Source: Geomonas edaphica (GTDB lineage: Bacteria; Desulfobacterota; Desulfuromonadia; Geobacterales; Geobacteraceae). From it: a DNA stretch of 64,000 nucleotides. Position numbers and translations under genes: made by a program. The notes under the pieces are model-generated. The model searched no databases, had not been told where the DNA came from, and saw only the letters and a list, made by a program, of their open reading frames with translations. Location of the stretch: the NCBI RefSeq assembly GCF_004917075.1, contig NZ_SSYB01000001.1, forward strand, positions 62,001-126,000. The letters are read 5' to 3'. Shown piece by piece: positions 55,742 through 63,471 of this stretch (the stretch's first letter is position 1; each line of letters starts with the position of its first letter).

Positions 55742-57655
55742 TCAGGGGAGGAACTTGAGGGCGAGCATGGAGATGTCGTCGTTGAAGGTGGCGCTACCGG
55801 TGAAGGCGCGCAGGGCATCGAGGATCGCCTCTATGATGCCTGCGGCGGTCTTTTTGTGCTCGCGGGCCAGCACCCCTTTCAGCCTCTCTTTGCCGAAGAA
55901 CTCGCCGTCGCCGTTTTCCGTCTCGGTGATGCCGTCGGTGTACAAAAGCAGCATGTCCCCCTTTTCTACCTGTATCGACAATTCATGAAAGGCGACGCGG
56001 CGCTGCACCCCGAGGATGAGCCCCTCGGCGTCTAGCTCGAAGAAGCGCTCCTCCGCCGGCCGGTACAGAAGGGGAGGGGGGTGCCCGGCGTTACTGTAGC
56101 GGAGTTTGCCGGTGCCCCGCTGATAGCTCAGGTAGGACATGGTGATGAAGAGTTCCGCGCGGCTTAGGTCGTCGAGGAGGATCTCGTTTAGCGCCGCGAC
56201 TACCTGGGCCGGGCCGTCCAAGGCCGGCATCTGGGCGTGCAGTACGCTTCTCGTCTCCACCATGATGAGCGCGGCTCCCACGCTGTGCCCGGATACGTCG
56301 GCGATGACCAGGTCGAGCCGTTCGCCGTGGGGCAGGATGTCGAAGTAGTCACCGCCGATGTGGCTTGCCGGGACGCAGCGCCCCGCGCAGTCGATGCCGC
56401 TTAAAAGGGGAGGGGAGGCGGGAAGCAGCGAGAGCTGGATCTGTCGTGCGATCTCCATCTCCTTGTGAAGGCTCGTGTTTTGCAAAAGCGCCTGCTCGGC
56501 GAGCTTGCGCTCGGTGATGTCCTGTTTGATGCAGATGAAGTGCTTGATCCGCCCTGTCTCGTCGGTTACCGGCGTGATGGTCTGCTCCTCGGGGTAGAGC
56601 TCGCCGTTTTTACGCCGGTTCACCATTTCGCCGTGCCAGGTCCTGCCTGACATGATGGTGTTCCAGAGGTCTTCATAGAAGTCGGGGGCGTGACGGTCCG
56701 ATTTTAGAAAGCTTAGATCCCGTCCCACCGCCTCGGCTTCGGTATAGCCGGTCATCCTGGTGAAGGCGGCGTTCACCGAGAGCACCATACCACGGCTGTC
56801 GGTGATGACGATGGCGTTCGCCGCCGCCTCAAGCGCCGCACTTTGCACCTGCAGCGATTCCTCTGCACGTTTTCGTTCGGAGATGTCCGAGATGAGGCCG
56901 TCGTAGGCGATCAGTTCCCCGCGCTCGCTGTAACGCGGCACGATGGTGTTGATGACCCAGCGCAGCGAGCCGTCCTTGTGGCGGATCCGGTGTTCCAGCG
57001 AGGGGACCTCCCTGCCGGCCTTCACCTCCTCGGTGAGTCCGGTTACCGCAGCGCGGTCCTCCTCGTGGATCATCTGGTACCAGAGGAAGGGGTTGTCGAC
57101 GTACTCCTCGTTGCTGTACCCGGTCACCGAGAGGCATCCCGGGCCGTGCGTCGTTCGCACCACCTCGCCGTCGCTTAGGCTTACCGTGTAGATGTAGTCG
57201 GTGACCGCGGCGACGAGCCTCTTGTAGCGCCGCTCGCTTCGGACCAGGGCGGCTTCCGCCTCGCGTTTTTTGCGCCGCACCTCTGCCTCGTGCATCTCGC
57301 GTTCGATGGCCGGGATCAGGCGTGAGGTGTGCCCCTTGATCAGGTAGTCGTTGGCCCCCTCCTTCATGGCGCCCACCGCCGTGTCCTCGCCGATCTTGCC
57401 CGAAACGATGATGAAGGGGATGTCGAGGCCCGACTCGCGCAGCACCTGCAGGGCTTCGAGCCCGGTGAAGCCCGGGAGGACGTAGTCCGAGATCACCACG
57501 TCCCACTCGTCCTCCTCCAGCGCCCGGCGCATCGCCTCCGCGGTCTCGACCCGCTTGGCGATGGGTGCGTAGTTGCCGCGGCGCAGCTCGAAGGTAAGGA
57601 GCAGGGTGTCGTCCTCGGAGTCTTCCACAATCAGCACGCGCAGCGGTTTTCCCAT
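55742..57655 (-). CDS. Response regulator with two PAS domains and PP2C (RsbU/SpoIIE) phosphatase
   Basis: About 637 residues: receiver (LRVLIVEDSEDDTLLLTFELRR; phospho-Asp in VISDYVLPGFTG), PAS at about 150-265 and 275-390 (PAC-type ends DGLISDISERKR and CIKQDITERKL), then a PP2C-type phosphatase (EMEIARQIQLSLLP, HIGGDYFDILPHGERLDLVIADVSGHSVGAALIM, TDGITETENGDGEFFG) with the metal-binding aspartates. Such proteins dephosphorylate an anti-sigma antagonist; no partner is in the window. ATG 57655 with AGGT upstream is preferred over an earlier GTG. Confidence 0.9.
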   Translation of the reverse strand: MGKPLRVLIVEDSEDDTLLLTFELRRGNYAPIAKRVETAEAMRRALEEDEWDVVISDYVLPGFTGLEALQVLRESGLDIPFIIVSGKIGEDTAVGAMKEGANDYLIKGHTSRLIPAIEREMHEAEVRRKKREAEAALVRSERRYKRLVAAVTDYIYTVSLSDGEVVRTTHGPGCLSVTGYSNEEYVDNPFLWYQMIHEEDRAAVTGLTEEVKAGREVPSLEHRIRHKDGSLRWVINTIVPRYSERGELIAYDGLISDISERKRAEESLQVQSAALEAAANAIVITDSRGMVLSVNAAFTRMTGYTEAEAVGRDLSFLKSDRHAPDFYEDLWNTIMSGRTWHGEMVNRRKNGELYPEEQTITPVTDETGRIKHFICIKQDITERKLAEQALLQNTSLHKEMEIARQIQLSLLPASPPLLSGIDCAGRCVPASHIGGDYFDILPHGERLDLVIADVSGHSVGAALIMVETRSVLHAQMPALDGPAQVVAALNEILLDDLSRAELFITMSYLSYQRGTGKLRYSNAGHPPPLLYRPAEERFFELDAEGLILGVQRRVAFHELSIQVEKGDMLLLYTDGITETENGDGEFFGKERLKGVLAREHKKTAAGIIEAILDALRAFTGSATFNDDISMLALKFLP

Positions 57656-57786
57656 GAAAACACCTGTAGAGAGGGACACATGATCGGTGCAGACCCGGCT
57701 TGAGGGTGGGGCGCAAAAAATGCCCTGTGACGCTGCACCCTTAGCAGTATAGCATATTCCTTGGTCCGGTGCGGATGGGAGGCTAA

Positions 57787-58368
57787 TTAGGATGATGCAA
57801 GGGGGAGGACTTCCGTGGGAGTGCCGAGGCCGAAGTCGGCGAGCCAGTTTTCGAAGATGCGGACCTTTTCCAAGCTGAAGCGCGCGAGGTCACTGCGTAC
57901 CTGTTCAGTGCTCTTTTCCCGTTCCAGTTCGCCCCCCTTCTTTGAGTAGAAGAGGTCGGCGAGGGCCACGATGCGCTCGCAGTCGGTCACCGGGGACATC
58001 TCGCGCTCGGGAAGGGCGAGCTTTTGCTCGACGATGTCCCGCGCGGTGAGCCCGACACCTATGTGACGCTCGCAGACCATGGCGTGGCGCGGCAGCCCCT
58101 CGGCATCGAGTATCTTGCGCCCGATGATGCCGTGGCTTAGATAAGGCGCCTTGCCGAAACAGTTGAGCTTAGGCGCGTAGACGCGGGAGACACCGATGTC
58201 GTGCAGCAGAGCCGCCTCTTCGATAAAGCCAAGGTCGAGCTGCTTCCCTTTGACGCCTTCGGCTATGGCGAGCGCCTTGTCAGCCACCATGCGGCTGTGT
58301 CGGAATACTATCTCCAGTCCCTGTGGGTTGTCTGCGAAATATTTTTCCAGGAGTGCTCTAGGATTCAT
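57787..58368 (-). CDS. HD-domain phosphohydrolase
   Basis: A 193-residue HD protein: FRHSRMVADKALAIAE, AALLHDIGVSRVYAPKL (HD motif), YLSHGIIGRKILDAEGLPRHAMVCERHIGVGLT. These give the H...HD...H...H metal ligands. Substrate unknown; no GYP motif, so it is not a c-di-GMP enzyme of the HD-GYP type. Upstream it faces the response regulator at 58556. Confidence 0.85.
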   Translation of the reverse strand: MNPRALLEKYFADNPQGLEIVFRHSRMVADKALAIAEGVKGKQLDLGFIEEAALLHDIGVSRVYAPKLNCFGKAPYLSHGIIGRKILDAEGLPRHAMVCERHIGVGLTARDIVEQKLALPEREMSPVTDCERIVALADLFYSKKGGELEREKSTEQVRSDLARFSLEKVRIFENWLADFGLGTPTEVLPLASS

Positions 58369-58555
58369 GTATGCCTCCGTAGTTTCTGGTCTTGCTCAAG
58401 GGTAGATTAAGCCGATTCCGCCTGTCATTGCAACATGATTGACGCGGCGAGTATCACGAAAATATCCGCGCGTAAGGAGAAGAAGGTTGAATAAAGGAGC
58501 TTAATAATATATGATGTGAGTCCTTTAAGTATACTGTTCCGATCCGGGTGGTGTG

Positions 58556-59959
58556 ATGAGAGCAAAAACGGTTACCCAGCAACAGATGCTTGTCGTGGAC
58601 GACGAACCGGGGATCCTCAACGAGGTATCGTTGCTCCTTGCGGCCAGCGACATCCCCGAAGTCACAACCATCTCCGACAGTCGCCAAGTGCTCCCATACC
58701 TGCGCGAGCGCCGGGTGAGTGCGGTGGTCCTCGACTGGGTGATGCCCAACGTCTCTGGGGCGGAGATCCTTCAGAGCCTCACCGTGGAGCACCCGGAGGT
58801 CCCTGTGATCGTGATGACCGCGATGGGGGACGTGGAGACAGCGGTCGCCTGCATGCGCCAGGGGGCCTTTGACTTTTTGACCAAGCCGGTCGACCCGAAC
58901 CGTCTGGTGGCGAGCGTCAAAAAGGCGATGCAGGTGAGCGAGCTTGGGCAGCAGAACCGGATGCTCAAGGACTACCTCCTTGCCGATACCCTTGGGAACC
59001 CAGAAGCCTTCGCCGGCATAGTCACCGAATCAAAGAAGATGCGTGGCATCTTCCAGTACATCGAGGCGATCGCCTCCTCGAGGCTCCCCGTGCTCATTAC
59101 CGGAGAGACCGGCGTGGGAAAGGAACTCCTCGCCCGCGCGGTCCACGAAGTCTCAGGGGTGTCGGGACCCTTTATTTCGCTGAATGCGGCAGGTCTCGAC
59201 GATTTCATGTTCTCCGATACCCTTTTCGGGCACAAGAAGGGGGCCTTCACCGGTGCGGACAGCAAGCGCGACGGCCTGATCGCGGCTGCGGCGGGTGGGA
59301 CACTCTTCCTGGACGAGATAGGCGACCTTAATCACGCTTCCCAAATCAAGCTCCTGAGGCTTTTGCAAGAGCGTGAGTACTACCGGTTGGGGTCAGACCT
59401 TTTGCTTAAAAGCGATGCCCGCATCGTTGCCGCCTCGAACATGGATTTCACCGCGCTCAGGGCAGCAGGGACCTTCAGAAACGACCTCTACTTCCGCCTT
59501 TGCGCCCACGAGTTCCGGGTTCCCCCTTTGCGGGAGAGGCTCGAGGACTTGGAGGTGCTCGTCGACTACTTCGTGCGCCAGGTCGCGGCCGAGCAGGAAA
59601 AGCCAGTGCCGAGTGTACCGTCTGCGGTGATCGCGGCGCTGCAGCAATGCAGCTTTCCCGGTAATGTCCGTGAACTGTACAACATGGTGCACCACGCCGT
59701 CACCTGCAACGACGGCGCCCCGTTGTCGGTGGCCGATTTCCCTGGGGTGGCACCCGCCCCGGCGCGGGCTCCGCAGCCGGTGGACTGTGGCAACCCGATC
59801 TTTGCGCTCTTTGGGAAGTTTCCTACGGTGCTTCAAGTGGAGGAGTATCTGATTGCCGAGGCGATGAAGATAACCAGCGGCAACCAGACCCAGGCGGCCG
59901 AACTTTTGGGGGTGACCCGCCCGACCCTCAACAAGCGGCTGAAGCAGGAGCGCCACTAA
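58556..59959 (+). CDS. NtrC-family sigma-54 response regulator next to the geopeptide locus
   Basis: A 467-residue regulator: receiver at 1-125 (MLVVDDEPGILNEV; phospho-Asp in AVVLDWVMPNVSG; KPVDPNRLVASV), AAA+ with Walker A GETGVGKE, intact GAFTGA in HKKGAFTGADSKR, Walker B GGTLFLDEIGDL, and a C-terminal Fis-type helix (QAAELLGVTRPTLNKRLKQ). Start ATG 58556 (a GTG one codon earlier is possible). Its 3' end overlaps the convergent radical SAM maturase gene by 32 bp. Regulation of the RiPP genes is a possibility but I find no -24/-12 site at the precursor. Confidence 0.9.
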   Translation: MRAKTVTQQQMLVVDDEPGILNEVSLLLAASDIPEVTTISDSRQVLPYLRERRVSAVVLDWVMPNVSGAEILQSLTVEHPEVPVIVMTAMGDVETAVACMRQGAFDFLTKPVDPNRLVASVKKAMQVSELGQQNRMLKDYLLADTLGNPEAFAGIVTESKKMRGIFQYIEAIASSRLPVLITGETGVGKELLARAVHEVSGVSGPFISLNAAGLDDFMFSDTLFGHKKGAFTGADSKRDGLIAAAAGGTLFLDEIGDLNHASQIKLLRLLQEREYYRLGSDLLLKSDARIVAASNMDFTALRAAGTFRNDLYFRLCAHEFRVPPLRERLEDLEVLVDYFVRQVAAEQEKPVPSVPSAVIAALQQCSFPGNVRELYNMVHHAVTCNDGAPLSVADFPGVAPAPARAPQPVDCGNPIFALFGKFPTVLQVEEYLIAEAMKITSGNQTQAAELLGVTRPTLNKRLKQERH

Positions 59960-61289
59960 TGGCAGGGGAGGGGACGCGGGACGGCGCACAGGCTTTTGCC
60001 GCTCGCGTGACGCTCGCGTAGGCAAGGTCCTGTTCCACGATCCGCTGCAGGGCGGCGTCCAGGTAGTCGCGTCGGCATTCGACCTCCCCCACTGGTTTGT
60101 CCTGCAGCAGGTTTAGGAACCGGCAACCGCCGAAGCAAAGCGGCAGGTAGGCGCACTCAAGACAGGATTCGGTGCGCCAATTGCCGACGGCGTGCGACTC
60201 CCGGTAATCCGTAATCCCGTCGGTAATATTGCCGACGGAAAAGCCGTCCCACCCCATGAGAGCAGGGCACTTGTACAGTTCCCCCTCGCAGTTCACCACG
60301 ATGTTGTTCTCGAGTTCCACGATACAGGCAGCGACCTTTGGTTTGGAAGTGGAGAAGCCCCTCTTGATGGTCTCCTCACGTAGGTAGAGTTGTGTGTCGA
60401 CGAGCCACGGGGCGCTTGAATTCGCACACCCGGAGGTGCGCTCTGAGCACCCTGCTTTCGGGGTCACCGGCGTGAAGAAGACCATGCGGATCTTGTCTCC
60501 GGTGATGCCCCGCTCGATGAGCTGGTCGAACAGGCGCGGGAAGTGCAGGTAGTTCTCCCTGCGGAAATTTCCGCCGAGCTGGATTGGGACTATGTCCCAA
60601 ATGGCGGTGATGTTGTCCACGATGGCGTCGAAGCTTCCCGATCCGGAGGCGTAGGGTCGCTCTATATTGTGAATATGCCGCGGCCCGTCCAGGGTGAATT
60701 TCGCTCCCTTCAGTCCAAGAGCCACAAGTTCCTCGGCAAGGACGCGGGTCAACAACGTGCCGTTGGTGACGAGGTTGAAACGGTACTCGACCCCTTGGCG
60801 CTCCGCCTGTTCCTTGAGTGGTACGGAGATGCGGCGTATCAGGTCCGGTGACATGAGTGGTTCGCCGCCATAGAAGCTCAACTCAACGTCGAAGCCGCGG
60901 GTGATGCGCTCGCGCAGCAGGTAATCGACCAGGAGGTCCGCGGTGGTGTCGCTCATGTACTGCCCACCGCGGAACTCCGCCTCGTAGCAGTAACCGCAGT
61001 TTAGGTTGCAGTCCAGGTTGAGCACGACCATGGCGGTGAAGCGGCGGCTTTTCGCATTCACCCGCTCCAGCATGTCGCGCATCTGCTCGAGCTCCATCTC
61101 TGGATCGGGCACCAGCATGCCGAGGTGGGCGAGTTTGTCGCGCTCAGGCTCTGGCAGTGTGCCGTTGCGGGCATGGGACAGGGCGGCGCCGGAAAGGACG
61201 ACGGCGGAAAGGCGTAAAGTGGAGAAGAGAAGAAAGTGATCGGCGCGGTTTATTGCGGGGTAGATCTTAAGGTAGCGCGACAGGTGCAT
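59928..61289 (-). CDS. Geopeptide-type radical SAM/SPASM maturase
   Basis: About 453 residues. The radical SAM triad is C94-x3-C98-x2-C101 in NLDCNLNCGYCYE, followed by SFYGGEPLMSPDLI, NLVTNGTLL and FTLDGP. A C-terminal SPASM domain has further cysteines for auxiliary clusters (ACIVELENNIVVNCEGELYKCPALMG, SCLECAYLPLCFGGCRF). The N-terminus HLSRYLKIYPAINRADHFLLFSTLRLSAVVLS is the leader-binding type opening of geopeptide maturases known from Geobacter. I start at ATG 61289; an ATG six codons upstream is in frame. It lies just downstream of a 39-residue Cys-Cys precursor, its presumed substrate. Confidence 0.92.
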   Translation of the reverse strand: MHLSRYLKIYPAINRADHFLLFSTLRLSAVVLSGAALSHARNGTLPEPERDKLAHLGMLVPDPEMELEQMRDMLERVNAKSRRFTAMVVLNLDCNLNCGYCYEAEFRGGQYMSDTTADLLVDYLLRERITRGFDVELSFYGGEPLMSPDLIRRISVPLKEQAERQGVEYRFNLVTNGTLLTRVLAEELVALGLKGAKFTLDGPRHIHNIERPYASGSGSFDAIVDNITAIWDIVPIQLGGNFRRENYLHFPRLFDQLIERGITGDKIRMVFFTPVTPKAGCSERTSGCANSSAPWLVDTQLYLREETIKRGFSTSKPKVAACIVELENNIVVNCEGELYKCPALMGWDGFSVGNITDGITDYRESHAVGNWRTESCLECAYLPLCFGGCRFLNLLQDKPVGEVECRRDYLDAALQRIVEQDLAYASVTRAAKACAPSRVPSPAISGAPASAAC

Positions 61290-61349
61290 AGCTTGATCCC
61301 ATTTCAATATGACTGGTCATTGGATCTCGTACTGGTTTTTCAAGACCGA

Positions 61350-61392
61350 CTGCTGCGTGCGCCACGCATATCTTTTGTGGCGCACGCAGCAG
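61350..61392 (-). terminator. Strong hairpin between RiPP precursor and maturase
   Basis: CTGCTGCGTGCGCCAC (61350-61365) pairs perfectly with GTGGCGCACGCAGCAG (61377-61392): a 16-bp stem with an 11-base loop. On the minus strand it lies six bases after the precursor stop; only a weak T-rich run follows. It probably gives partial termination or protects the precursor mRNA, so that more peptide than maturase is made. Confidence 0.7.
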
Positions 61393-61398
61393 CGGGGG

Positions 61399-61518
61399 CT
61401 ACCACGTTGTGTTGTCAAAGTAAGTGAAGATGGTCCAGCAGCAGCTTACGCCATCAGCCTGCATTTCCGGGTCAACCCCAGTCTCCAGAACTTCTAATGC
61501 CAGATTTTCCTTTGCCAT
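61399..61518 (-). CDS. Geopeptide-like RiPP precursor peptide
   Basis: A 39-residue ORF (41 if the ATG at 61524 is used). The second ATG has the better spacing, eight bases, after AAGGAGG. The sequence splits into an acidic leader (KENLALEVLETGVDPEMQ, then ADG) and a Cys/aromatic core, VSCCWTIFTYFDNTTW, with adjacent cysteines and four aromatic residues. This matches the style of geopeptides: short peptides with a conserved ENLALEVL leader and a Cys-rich end, encoded beside a SPASM radical SAM enzyme. Mature structure and function are unknown; sulfur-to-alpha-carbon crosslinks are a possibility given the enzyme class. Confidence 0.88.
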   Translation of the reverse strand: MAKENLALEVLETGVDPEMQADGVSCCWTIFTYFDNTTW

Positions 61519-61551
61519 TGCCATTGCCTCCTTTCGTTCGATTGATTTGGT

Positions 61552-61605
61552 TTGCACTGCTCCTTAGAGTGTGCTAAGATTAACACTGCTTTAATTGGAT
61601 TGCAA
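61552..61605. promoter_or_regulatory. Overlapping divergent promoters of the geopeptide and TonB-receptor genes
   Basis: Plus strand: TTGCAC (61552-61557), 17 bp, TAAGAT (61575-61580), toward the receptor. Minus strand: TTGCAA (61600-61605), 17 bp, TAATCT (61577-61582), toward the precursor. The two -10 boxes share bases, so polymerase could not occupy both at once. Confidence 0.6.
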
Positions 61606-61641
61606 TAACTTTTAAAAAAAATTTATCTAGCGGAGGGGCTG

Positions 61642-63471
61642 TTGAGCAAACGTAATGACTTGCACCAGGCGAGCTATGCCATCATGAGGGTGCTTTTGTT
61701 GTCTGCGCCGCTCTTGCTGGTTCTGCTTGCCGGTACCGCATATGCCGGCGACGACCTGAGCTCTCTTGAGCTATACAACGGACCGGGGACGGAGATACTG
61801 ACCGGCAGCAGGTCCCCGCGCCCGGCCTCGCAGACGGCTGAGAACATCACCGTGGTGACCTCGAAAGAAATCGAAGACTTGAACGCGCACACCCTTGCCG
61901 ACGTGCTGTACAGCGTTACCGGGGTGCAGGTAGAGATGAACCGGACGCCCGGCACGGTCAGCAATTTTCGCCTCCAAGGCGCCGGCTTCAATCATGTTCT
62001 CGTCCTCATCGACAGCATCCCCATCAACAGCCTGGCCGACAATTTCCCCGACATCAGCTCCATTCCGGCCCAGATGATCGAACGCGTCGAGATTGTAAAG
62101 GGTGCGGCTTCATCTTCCTGGGGGAGTGCCCTGGGGGGCGTCATAAATGTCATCACTAAAGAACCCCAAGGAGACAGCACCTTCGGTGGGCTCGTTTCCG
62201 GCTCCTTGGGCACGCGGGAGACGGTGGATGGTAGGGTGGAGGCCAACGGTGCGCTGCAGCGTTTTGGCTACTATCTCACCGCAGGTAAACTTCGCTCTGA
62301 TGGCCTGCTCCCAAACAACGGTGTTGATCTTGGTCACGCCTATGGAAAATTGCGTTACGAGTTGCCAGCAGGTGGAGAGATCGCCTTTAATACTGGGTTT
62401 AGCCGTAATGAAAGCGGTCAGATAGCGACCGAGAGGGTCAACGTCGACCAGTACGCTCGACAGTTGATCTCCATGCTGGCGCTGCGTTACCCCCTTACGC
62501 ACCGACTGGTGCTCGACGCCTCGCTGCAGGCGCGGCGTTACGCTTCGCATTTCTCTGTTCTCAACCCCACTGAGACGTTGGTGTACCAGGTGGCGACCGA
62601 CAAGGAGAGCAGCAAGGGGGGGACCCTGAAGCTCTCCTGGCTTGGCGATACGCACCGTTTGGTAGGAGGGATCGACTACGACCACGTAAAAGCCAACCTT
62701 AACTTCGCGGGGCAGCGAGCGGTGTGGCGCGCGGACCGAGTAGGTGTTTTCCTCATCGATACCATTACCCTGGGGGCCTTTGCCATAACCCCCAGCGCCC
62801 GCTTCGATAGGACCGGTTCTGGAGGGGACCACTTCAGCCCGAGTTTCGGAGTTACCTACGCCATCACCGAAAACAGCGTGCTGCGCGCCTATACCGCCAA
62901 GGGATACAGCCTCACCTCGCTGAATCGAGACGATTCCACGGAGAAAGTCTGGACCTCTCAGGTAGGTTTCGAAACCGGCGACTTACCGTATCTCTGGTTC
63001 AAAGGCACCATGTTCCGCAACGATACGAGCAATATCCAGCCGGATGACCCCAACCAGCCGAAGCAGAGGCAGTTGAAGGAGGGGGTGGAGGTGGAGGCGA
63101 AGACCGTCCCGGTGTGGAACACCTCCCTTTCCGCCGGGTACACATTCGTTAGGGCCACTGACAAAGACAGCGACCGCGTGCTCCATGGTGTGCCGGTGCA
63201 TACCCTGAAGATAGGGCTCAGATATGACCTTGCCGAGCAACTGCACGCCGAAATAATCGGGACCTTCGTCGACTGGAACGCACCGCAACAAACCGAAGCT
63301 CGACAGATGATCTGGGACTTGCACCTTAGCAAACGGGTTGCCTCGACGGACGCCTTGGACTTTGAGGTTTTCCTTTCGCTGCGTAACCTCCTCGACGGAC
63401 GGCAGTACCTTGACAGCAAGTACCAGAACGCAGGACGTTGGGGCGAAGCGGGGGTGAGATGCAAGTTCTAA
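61642..63471 (+). CDS. TonB-dependent outer-membrane receptor
   Basis: A 609-residue beta-barrel receptor. TTG start behind GGAGGGG; signal peptide with VLLLSAPLLLVLLAGTAYA. The plug domain spans about 55-165 (ITVVTSKEIEDLNAHTLADVLYSVTGVQVEMNR, NHVLVLIDSIPINSL, IERVEIVKGAASSSWGSALGGVINVITK), then a barrel of aromatic strands ending RWGEAGVRCKF. The vitamin-B12 receptor BtuB has a similar plug, but the ligand is unknown. It is divergent from the RiPP precursor and overlaps by 13 bp a gene for a substrate-binding protein, suggesting uptake or sensing of one compound. Confidence 0.9.
   Translation: MSKRNDLHQASYAIMRVLLLSAPLLLVLLAGTAYAGDDLSSLELYNGPGTEILTGSRSPRPASQTAENITVVTSKEIEDLNAHTLADVLYSVTGVQVEMNRTPGTVSNFRLQGAGFNHVLVLIDSIPINSLADNFPDISSIPAQMIERVEIVKGAASSSWGSALGGVINVITKEPQGDSTFGGLVSGSLGTRETVDGRVEANGALQRFGYYLTAGKLRSDGLLPNNGVDLGHAYGKLRYELPAGGEIAFNTGFSRNESGQIATERVNVDQYARQLISMLALRYPLTHRLVLDASLQARRYASHFSVLNPTETLVYQVATDKESSKGGTLKLSWLGDTHRLVGGIDYDHVKANLNFAGQRAVWRADRVGVFLIDTITLGAFAITPSARFDRTGSGGDHFSPSFGVTYAITENSVLRAYTAKGYSLTSLNRDDSTEKVWTSQVGFETGDLPYLWFKGTMFRNDTSNIQPDDPNQPKQRQLKEGVEVEAKTVPVWNTSLSAGYTFVRATDKDSDRVLHGVPVHTLKIGLRYDLAEQLHAEIIGTFVDWNAPQQTEARQMIWDLHLSKRVASTDALDFEVFLSLRNLLDGRQYLDSKYQNAGRWGEAGVRCKF

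Noticed and set aside
61525..61641. Sigma-54 promoter for the RiPP precursor or TonB receptor
   Set aside because: I searched both strands for GG-N10-GC with TGGCAC-like flanks and found none; sigma-70 boxes fit better.
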